Assembly: GCA_017455665.1 (NCBI GenBank)
Contig: JAFSZN010000154.1
Span: 1 to 61,627 of the forward strand
DNA length: 61,627 nucleotides
From: Lentisphaeria bacterium
GTDB lineage: Bacteria; Verrucomicrobiota; Lentisphaeria; Victivallales; UBA1829
Reading direction: 5' to 3'
In this document: positions 45,715 through 53,200 of the stretch, in pieces
Layout of the letters: every line of letters begins with the position of its first letter
How positions within the stretch are numbered: the stretch's first letter is position 1
Notes under the pieces: model-generated
What the model saw: the letters and a program-made list of their open reading frames with translations, nothing else
Databases searched by the model: none
Told to the model about the DNA's origin: nothing
Translations under genes and position numbers: made by a program

Positions 45715-46598
45715 GAACCCTGTTCCTCCAGGCGTTTGCGAGTCCCGAAGATCCCCTGCGGCTTCAGAAGCAAAACGCAGATCAGGACCCCGAATGTCAC
45801 AAGATCCGTCCAGCGTGCCGAGAATCTCCAGACCGCAAGGCTCTGCAGCACTGTGATCGCCATGGCTCCGGCACCCCATGCCCAGTAACGGTCCGTCCCC
45901 CCGAAAAACACCGCGACCGAGGCAAGCAGCAGATAGTGCATCCCGACATGGGGATCCATCCCGATGTCGTAGGAAAGCAGAAGCGCGGACATGGCTACCA
46001 TCAGGCCGCAAAGCGACATGACGATCAGGCGCAGCAGATTCAGCGGCAGCCCCAGCACGGGGATGAGCTCCGGCTGATCCCCCATCGCCCAGATCGCCTT
46101 GAACCAGTCGCTCCGCTGCACCAGGACGCCGGTTAATCCGAAGGCTGCCGCCGAACAGAAGAACTGAAGCAGCTGGATCCGGGTAAAACGGAGCCCGCAG
46201 AACGCCACCGACGGTTCAAGCTGTGTTGAAATGGTCTTGACCTCATTTCCAAATGCCAGAGCCAGTGCGTTCTCCACAACGATCATGATCCCGAGAGACG
46301 CGATCATCGTGGCGCCGGAGCTAACGCCTTTCCGCAAGAACGGCCGGTAGACCACAAGTTCGATTCCCCACGCGAAAAGGACCGACAGCGCCAGCGAAAC
46401 CGCGGCGGCTGCAAGCATCGGCAGATGCAAAACGGCTCCGAACAGATAGAACATGTAACAGGAAAAGATAAACTGCCCCCCGAGCGCAATATGGAAAACG
46501 CGGAATGACCGGTATACAAAGCCGAATCCGGCTGCAAGGCATGCCGCGACTGCCCCCTGTACGATCCCATTTCCCAGAAGCTGCAAAAAAAGGCTCAT
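45711..46598 (-). CDS. livH: Branched-chain amino-acid-type ABC transporter permease LivH
   Basis: This 295-aa permease reads MSLFLQLLGNGIVQGAVAAC at the start, then GFVYRSFRVFHIALGGQFIF (the conserved LivH first-loop region), VVYRPFLRKGVSSGATMIASLG and KPQGIFGTRKR at the end. It has about eight helices. The start overlaps the upstream receiver gene by 4 nt, so receiver and transporter are made together. It is somewhat divergent from classical LivH: the coupling region (FKAIWAMGDQPELIPVLGL) keeps the pattern with changes. Confidence 0.82.
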   Translation of the reverse strand: MSLFLQLLGNGIVQGAVAACLAAGFGFVYRSFRVFHIALGGQFIFSCYMFYLFGAVLHLPMLAAAAVSLALSVLFAWGIELVVYRPFLRKGVSSGATMIASLGIMIVVENALALAFGNEVKTISTQLEPSVAFCGLRFTRIQLLQFFCSAAAFGLTGVLVQRSDWFKAIWAMGDQPELIPVLGLPLNLLRLIVMSLCGLMVAMSALLLSYDIGMDPHVGMHYLLLASVAVFFGGTDRYWAWGAGAMAITVLQSLAVWRFSARWTDLVTFGVLICVLLLKPQGIFGTRKRLEEQGS

Positions 46599-46984
46599 GG
46601 CTTCAGCACCTGCGACAAAGCTTTCTTGATCTCATCGGGCTGGAGCGGTTTCCTCAGGAACCGGATCGCGCCGCGCTCGATCGCCTCCAATTCATATTCG
46701 ATCGTCTGGTAGGCGCTTGTCATGATGACCCGAGTCTCCGGAGACCGTTCCCTGATCCAGGAAAGGAGATCCATCCCGCTGACATCGTCCGCCCGGGTCT
46801 TGTCCAGACGCACGTCGATGATTGCGAGATCGACCGGAGAATGAGCGGCAAAGAGAGAACGTGCCTGTTCGGCGGACTCGGCGATCAGTGTTTCCGCATC
46901 GTCCGGCAGGTACATTTTGAAGGCAAGCGAATACTCGCCGACATCATCAACGATCAGGATTCTGTTTCGTTTCGGATTATTCAA
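46595..46984 (-). CDS. Stand-alone receiver-domain response regulator
   Basis: This 129-aa CheY-like protein has no output domain. TTG at 46984 is proposed as start because AAGGA lies 6 nt before it and the reading begins just ahead of the fold; an ATG at 47032 lacks a binding site. The phosphorylation pocket is intact: DD at 13-14, acceptor D57 (LAIIDVRL), T89 (VIMTS) and K112 (FLRKP). It could be a phosphate sink, a relay to the neighbouring regulator or kinase, or act directly on the transporter whose gene it overlaps. Confidence 0.82.
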   Translation of the reverse strand: MNNPKRNRILIVDDVGEYSLAFKMYLPDDAETLIAESAEQARSLFAAHSPVDLAIIDVRLDKTRADDVSGMDLLSWIRERSPETRVIMTSAYQTIEYELEAIERGAIRFLRKPLQPDEIKKALSQVLKP

Positions 46985-47149
46985 AATCAGTCCTTGTTCA
47001 TATGGTTTGCAACTGTCTGCTCGAAAAAGCATTTTTCATGCCAATGTGTTACGAAATCTGTTCGTTTCCCAGCTTCGGCAGCCAGCCTCAAATCGTCCGG
47101 CATGTCGAAAGCACAAGAAAGAACATGTCTGAAAGATGTGATCTTTTTG

Positions 47150-48565
47150 TCACGCAAAGAAATGGACAACATCTGGAAACTCCTCGTTCGCTTCCGGAAA
47201 CAGGGCGAGAGCTTTTCTGAGACGACGTTGAAACACGAAACGGTCATTATAGCCAAGCTGTCCGGCAAGTTCGCTTTTCGTGATCCGGTCATGTTGCGCG
47301 AGCGCCCGGCTGCAGAATTCCACCTCGGCACGGGCAAGACAACGGTGGAAATCCGTGATCTCCGCTCCGCTTGAAGTGTTTGTGCCGATCATCGACGCCG
47401 GAAGATGTTCCAGCCGGATGGTCTCATCCTGTCTGGCGCGCGCCTGGATCGCGGAATACTCCACGACATTCCGGAGCTCTCGTACATTGCCGGGCCATTT
47501 GCTGCGCATGAACAGCGCCAGCACCGGATGGTCGAAACCCGTCGCGGTCGTGCGGTTTGCTTTCAGCATCTCCGCGAGAAAATGTTCCGCAAGCGGGGAA
47601 ATGTCCTTGGGGTGGTTGCGAAGCGGCGGCACACGGATCTCGAATGCCTGAAGCCGGTAGTACAGGTCCTCGCGGAATTCCCCTCGTTCGATCATGGCGT
47701 CCAGATTGCGGTTCGTGGCGGTCACAAGCTGGAAATCCGCATCGATTTCCTTCGTGCCCCCGAGCCGCTGGAATGTACGGCTTTCCAGCACGCGCAAAAG
47801 CTTGACCTGGGTTTCAGGATCGAGGTCCCCGATCTCATCAAGGAACAGCGTCCCCCCGTGCGCTTCCTCGATGAATCCCTTGTGCTGCGTGGCGGCCCCG
47901 GTAAACGCCCCCCTCTCGTGTCCGAAGATCTCGCTGTGGATCGTGGTCCGGTTCATTCCGGCGATCGAGACCGCGACGAACGGACCGTCTTTGCGGCGCG
48001 GGCTCAGCTGGTGGATGTTGCGGGCGACCAGCTCTTTCCCCGTACCGCTTTCCCCCCGGATCAGCACGGACACCTTGCCGTCCGCCGCCACCAGGTTGAT
48101 CCTCTGCTGGATCTCGCGCATCTCGGGACTGCCGATTACCATGTCGGGCGAATCCACCTCGGCAAGGCGTTTTTCCAGCGAGGCGACGCGGCGGCGGAGA
48201 TGCCCCTGCTGCAGCACCACGCCGATCATTTGCTTGATGAACGGGATGGAGAACTCATCCTTGTTCAGATAAAGCTGCGCGCCGGATTCGATCGCCGCGA
48301 TGTGCGTCTCCGTGTCCACATATTTCGTGACGACGATCACAAGCTGGTACGGGTCGACTTCCATGATTTCATTGAGGATGTCAAGTCCGTCGCGGTCGTG
48401 TTCCAGGCGCATGTCCAGCACGATCAGGTCGAATGCGTATGGCCGGAACGCTTTGCGAAACATCTCCGCGGATTCGGCATGCTCGATCCGGTAACGCCCG
48501 TTGCACTGCTGTGTCAATGCGTCGCGAAATGCTTTGTCGTCGTCTACGATGAGCAGTTTATCCAT
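47150..48565 (-). CDS. NtrC-family sigma54-dependent response regulator
   Basis: This 471-aa activator has three domains. The receiver (1-120) has an intact pocket: D51, T80, K102. The AAA+ domain (about 135-385) shows Walker A GESGTGKE, the sigma54-contacting GAFTGA loop (HERGAFTGAATQ), Walker B GGTLFLDEIGDL and the arginine region FREDLYYRL. A Fis-type helix-turn-helix closes it (ITKSELAGQLGYNDRFVFQR). The ATG at 48565 follows GAAGGAGG at 7 nt. It is divergent from the binding-protein/kinase operon, whose upstream region carries a sigma54-type site, so that operon is the likely target; the giant kinase is the likely partner. Confidence 0.9.
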   Translation of the reverse strand: MDKLLIVDDDKAFRDALTQQCNGRYRIEHAESAEMFRKAFRPYAFDLIVLDMRLEHDRDGLDILNEIMEVDPYQLVIVVTKYVDTETHIAAIESGAQLYLNKDEFSIPFIKQMIGVVLQQGHLRRRVASLEKRLAEVDSPDMVIGSPEMREIQQRINLVAADGKVSVLIRGESGTGKELVARNIHQLSPRRKDGPFVAVSIAGMNRTTIHSEIFGHERGAFTGAATQHKGFIEEAHGGTLFLDEIGDLDPETQVKLLRVLESRTFQRLGGTKEIDADFQLVTATNRNLDAMIERGEFREDLYYRLQAFEIRVPPLRNHPKDISPLAEHFLAEMLKANRTTATGFDHPVLALFMRSKWPGNVRELRNVVEYSAIQARARQDETIRLEHLPASMIGTNTSSGAEITDFHRCLARAEVEFCSRALAQHDRITKSELAGQLGYNDRFVFQRRLRKALALFPEANEEFPDVVHFFA

Positions 48566-48587
48566 TTGAAATCCTCCTTCCGATATA

Positions 48588-48615
48588 AATATATCACGCT
48601 TTCGATGAAATGCAA
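48588..48615 (-). promoter_or_regulatory. Promoter for the sigma54-activator/liv operon
   Basis: Minus strand: TTGCAT (48615-48610), 16 nt spacer, TATATT (48593-48588) with TGA before it. The leader is short (about 20 nt) and contains the strong ribosome binding site. Confidence 0.6.
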
Positions 48616-49053
48616 CAAAAACATCACAAAATACCTCGTTTTTTTGAAGCGTGAAGCCGGATGACATAAAAAGGATTCAAAAAAAGCAATCGTGGACCAA
48701 TGATTGTCATCCTCTTCTTCCCCTCCCGGACGATTGCATGGATGTGTTTTGGGGCGTTGCCGGGCGAAAAACAAGAGTGTTTTTTATGCCGGCAGGAATG
48801 GACAGAGGAATCCCGGCAGGAGGACGGTTGTACGAACATCAGCTCGGAATTGGCGGAGGATTGCTCGCGGCGTGCACGTCGGATCCGTTTATCTGAGCGT
48901 GTCATTGAATCGACGAATCGCGGTTGTAATAGAAATGTCTTTCCGGGCGAGGATCGATGAGGCCGTACCGGAGGGTTTGTATGATCCAATTGAGCGGTCT
49001 ATGTGCTGCCGCCGGCAGAGGATATGCGAAAAAATGTGAGTTTTTTTGGGTTT
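48616..49053. other. Gene-free divergent intergenic region
   Basis: This is the main part of a 576 nt gap (48566-49141) between divergent operons. Short open frames exist but none has a credible start, codon use or homology that I recognise. Composition falls from GC-rich to AT-rich toward 49053. Binding sites for the sigma54 activator would be expected here, upstream of the -24/-12 site, but I cannot single out a clear inverted repeat. Confidence 0.4.
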
Positions 49054-49071
49054 TTGGCACGCAAACTGCTT
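49054..49071 (+). promoter_or_regulatory. Sigma54-type (-24/-12) promoter
   Basis: TTGGCACGCAAACTGCTT matches the sigma54 pattern TGGCACG-N4-TTGC: GG at 49056-49057, GC at 49068-49069, exactly 10 nt between, one mismatch in the -12 block. An NtrC-type activator is encoded next door on the opposite strand. Confidence 0.6.
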
Positions 49072-49097
49072 GACTTTTATGCAAACCGTGTTATATT
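49070..49097 (+). promoter_or_regulatory. Sigma70-type promoter overlapping the sigma54 site
   Basis: TTGACT (49070-49075), 16 nt spacer, TATATT (49092-49097) with TGT just before. It shares two bases with the -12 region of the sigma54 site. Together they would give basal plus activated transcription of the operon starting at 49142. Confidence 0.55.
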
Positions 49098-49141
49098 TCG
49101 CTTACAAACGGTTAAATAAATCTAATTAAGGGTTGAAAAAA

Positions 49142-50257
49142 ATGAACCGTAACACAAAAATCCTCACCATTGTCATCGTAGTCGTTGCCGTCTGCGCAAT
49201 TGCTTTCTTTGGTATCCGAAACCAGATGAAACAGCATTCCAGCGATGATAAAAACGTCATCAAGATCGGAGCGATTCTTGCAATGACTGGTCCAGGGGCT
49301 GAATACGGACAAGAGGCTTTGGATGCATTAAAAACAGCAATTCTTTATAATCAGGATTTATGCAAAAAAAACAATGTAAGATTTGAACTTGTTGTTGAAG
49401 ATTCGAAAACCGTTGCAAAAGATGGATTAAATGCCTATAACGCAATCAAGTTAAAACATCCTGATATCAGTGTTGTTTTTTCACATGCAAGCGCTGTAAC
49501 AAATCTTCTTTCTTCCTACTCAAAAAAGGATAAAATGATTTTAGTGGCAGAGGCAACAAATTCTACTCCGGCAGAAAACAATCCGTTCTATTACATCAAT
49601 CAAATTGATGATTATGTAACTTCAAAACTTTTGCTTGATCATGCAACAGACGTAGATAAAATCCTTTTGTTCTACCTGAACGATGATTTTGGAAGCAACA
49701 TTTATAAAAAAATGAAAGACGCAGGCAGTGTAAAAGTTGATGGAGTTTCTTTTGAACATACATCGAATTTGAAGGATATTGTTGCAAAGGCTTCTATCAA
49801 CAATTATAAAAAGATAGCAGTTGCCGGCTACGGAATGAGTTCGGTTAATATTATCCGTGAGATAAAGAGTGCGGGTTATTCCGGTATTGTTCTCGTCTCG
49901 CCCGGTCTTTTGACTGTCGAGAACAAAAAGATTTTAAAAGATTATGCTTCAAATGTGTTTTTTGTTGTCAGCGAAATTCCGGGTGAAGATATTGCAAGAA
50001 TATACAAAGAAAACTTTGGACGCACATTTTTCTCTTCGACAAGTATTGACTTTTTCAGCGCAGGAGATGCTGTAATAAAAAGTTACAACATGGTTTTAGA
50101 GGACAATATTCCATTTAACAAAATCACTTCAACAGATATAAAAAATAAACTTGATACCCAGTTTTTAAATGTAAAGGCATTCCCGTTTGAATCTATCACG
50201 AATCAGCGTTTTAATTATAAGGGTAGTTTTAAGACCATAGATGGAGAAAGATTATGA
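49142..50257 (+). CDS. Membrane-anchored Liv-type periplasmic binding protein
   Basis: This 371-aa protein starts at 49142 (MNRNTKILTIVIVVVAVCAI) after AAGGG. One hydrophobic helix (about residues 7-24) with no lipobox or clear signal-peptidase site suggests an N-terminal anchor. A type I periplasmic binding domain follows: IKIGAILAMTGPGAEYGQEA, LVVEDSKTVAKDGLNAYNAI, VFSHASAVTNLLSSY, YLNDDFGSNIYKKM. This is the LivK/amide-binding class. Codon use is very AT-rich, unlike the liv genes across the gap, so the binding protein has a different history from its probable transporter. ATGA overlap with the kinase gene. A membrane-tethered receptor suits signalling as well as uptake. Confidence 0.78.
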   Translation: MNRNTKILTIVIVVVAVCAIAFFGIRNQMKQHSSDDKNVIKIGAILAMTGPGAEYGQEALDALKTAILYNQDLCKKNNVRFELVVEDSKTVAKDGLNAYNAIKLKHPDISVVFSHASAVTNLLSSYSKKDKMILVAEATNSTPAENNPFYYINQIDDYVTSKLLLDHATDVDKILLFYLNDDFGSNIYKKMKDAGSVKVDGVSFEHTSNLKDIVAKASINNYKKIAVAGYGMSSVNIIREIKSAGYSGIVLVSPGLLTVENKKILKDYASNVFFVVSEIPGEDIARIYKENFGRTFFSSTSIDFFSAGDAVIKSYNMVLEDNIPFNKITSTDIKNKLDTQFLNVKAFPFESITNQRFNYKGSFKTIDGERL

Positions 50258-53200
50258 TTGGTCCTGTTTTGAAGAATAATTCATCCTTTCACATTGTCCT
50301 TTCAAAAAAGGTTTTACGCAACAGCACGGAAAAAGAATTAATAACTGATATCGGCTCGGTAATTGACAGAAGCGCTTCCCAAAAGATTGCTTGGTCTTTG
50401 GGAGACAAAACATTCTTTACAGAGAGATATGATGCCGTATTTGTATTTCAGGGAGATGGTATAGTTGATACCAATGAAAAGCTTCATAGCTTGATTCACA
50501 TTTGTTCGTTTAACAGTTGTATCCTTTTTTATTTTTGGAAATATGATTATGATGAGAACACCCTGCTTCCGGACACACTGAAGAGAAATGTTTTTATTAA
50601 GAATGATTCAACCGTATTTCATACAAAGGAATTGAGCGGCTACTCCAACTATAAAGTTTTTATTCCCAAAACAATATTCATAGACAGGACACTTACCTAT
50701 TCTTATTCTTTGGGTACGCCATTAAAAAGACGTTATTTTTATCCGTCCTTGTCATCGCCTATTGATATGTCAACGCTTGTAAAGCAATGGTTCGAATCTG
50801 ATGGAAAAAGGTATCTACTGGCAAATGAGTTGCATAAAGCTATAAGAGAAAACATCAAAGAATCTAATATTCCTATTTCTTTTTTGGATTCAATTTCTTT
50901 TTCATGTTTTTTTTATGTTACCGACAATAGCGCTGATTTCTTTTCATTGAAACCGTCTGAACTTACAGAGCTGACAAAACTGCTTAGGAAAAGTTTCTAT
51001 TCCGGTTGTATTTTGCCTTTTTATAAGTATAAATGCGAAAACGATTTCTTTCTCATCAGACCGGAAAAAAAATCCTGGAATGAACGATTCCATCCTGATA
51101 GAATAGATGATTATATCGGATGGATTATTAAGCACAACGGATATAATTTTTTAAATGATTCCTTGATAAAAGATGCTTTGGATTCATCAAAATATGTTTT
51201 CTGCGGAATGGTGATCGGAAAATACATCCCTCTTCATGAAGGCATTTGCGTTTCTTCCAGTTACTGTTTAATCAACGTTGAAGACAACACGGGCAAAAAT
51301 GACTATGCCAAATTCTTTGATGCGGTTTTGTGCTCTACTGCAAAGGAAATGGATTTCCTGCTGGACAAGTTTGTATTGGAAGATACACGCAGCCGTTTCA
51401 TGCGAAAATCCATTTCATCCGCAATTGGCTCCATCATGTCGCGGAACGGTTCGCACAATATCGGAAGCCATGTGCTTTCGACTTTGACGCATCATGTCGG
51501 CACCATGCCGGACGACCGGGTGCTTTATCAGTACATTCAGCAGCGCATGGATTATATCGCTACGATTACGACCGACATCCCGAACTGGGGGGCATCCACG
51601 ATGTTCGTCGGCGACATGATGAAGACATTCTTCTCGCAGCATCATCTTCTTGAATTCATTTCCGGCAGTGAAGGACTTCACGCCTATTCGTTCCAGGATC
51701 CGAATCTCAGTTTGGAACTTCGCAGAAAGCAGGAAAACACGATCAAGCTGCATATCCGCCGTATTGGAAAGGGGGCGGGGAAGCTCGCGTTTAACAAGGA
51801 CTTCAAAAAGACAGAGGAAAAAACAGATTGGGACGATGTTGCAAACGCAAAAGCAAACGCATTGCATTTTATTTGTTATCCGGATCGGGAAAAGATTCAT
51901 TTTATTGATTACGTGGAAGACCGGCCGATCCCGCTTCAGGAGGATACCACGTTGTCCATTCCCGGCGGAGTCGTAGGGGAGCACGCGTTCTTTACGATTC
52001 TGGAAAATATTATTCGGAACGCCGCCAAGCACGGTTGGGCGACTTCCTCCAAAAAGGAAAAGAACCTTGAGATTTATATTGACTTCATTGACAACCCCGA
52101 CAGTGACTTTGTTGAATTTACCATTTGGGACAATATGTCCGATGTCCTGAAGCCGATTAAGAAATCCGAGGGAGGATCAGCGGAAAAATATATCAAACTT
52201 TTTAAAGTGTTAGCCTCCGTCAAGGATATACTGTCTGCCGAGATTGATATTTCGGAATCGAACGGGGATTCTTCCAATGCCCTTGCCCCAAAAAAGCCGA
52301 CCAGATCGGAATGGATCAAAAAGAAATTTAAAGGTTTGGCTGGAAAAATAGGAGATATTTCTGAAGAGAATACAGAGCCTGATTCCGATCTGCTGTCGGA
52401 TTTCGAAAAGAATCTTGATGATATCTTGAAAAACAACAGGCGGGAGTTCGAGCAGATTTTGTGCAAACCGCTGACACGAGAAGAGATTAGGATGATAACC
52501 AGGGCGAAAAAAGAGGCGCGGGATTTTGATAAGTGCCTGCCGCTTCACATGTGTCAGCAGCAGCTTTTGGAACAGCCATTGATTACGGAACAGGGCGAAC
52601 TCCGGCGTGAAAACTGGGGGCTGGCGGAAATGAGGATTTCCGCGGGATATCTTCAGCAGCGCAGCATTACGGAAATCGGCGGACTTGAAGAGTTGAAAGA
52701 TGATGATTTTATTGTCCATGTCGTTGCCATGCCCGGTGTCTGCACGTGTGAATCCAATCAAAACGGCGGCATTCGCTGTGACGCGAAGAAATGCGACAAC
52801 AAAACCAACTGCCCCATCGAATCGAAGCTTTATCATCTCGGCTATCGTTTCAAGGTGTGGAAACCGCGTGAGATGCTGATCGTATTTGACGAAACTGACG
52901 ACAATTATTCATTCGGGGGGCAGAAAATTGCGAAAAATGACCTCATAAAAATGTTGCCTGAATTCAAAAAGAATGGCGTGTATTTCGCGGTAATGTCTGG
53001 AAACGAGTGTATCCTTATAAATTCTACAGAAAGCCTAAATGCCACAGATCAATCGAACAACGACATTGTTATCACCGAGTTCAATTTCGGATATGTCGTT
53101 TTCAGTAATAAGGAAACGGCTGAAAAATGCGGCACGGCTTTGCTTGAAAAAAACTCTGGCAATATCGACTCTGCCTCAAGGAAAGCCCAGGAGAAGACTG

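Noticed and set aside
48650..49040. Several short overlapping frames in the gap before the binding-protein gene
   Set aside because: They overlap each other on both strands, lack ribosome binding sites and show no recognisable protein features.
50944..51135. Short minus-strand frame within the kinase gene
   Set aside because: It is a chance frame in AT-rich coding DNA with no binding site or motif.
49100..51400. AT-rich segment as an integrated phage or insertion sequence
   Set aside because: No transposase, integrase, terminal repeats or tRNA boundary is visible, and the island ends inside an intact reading frame.
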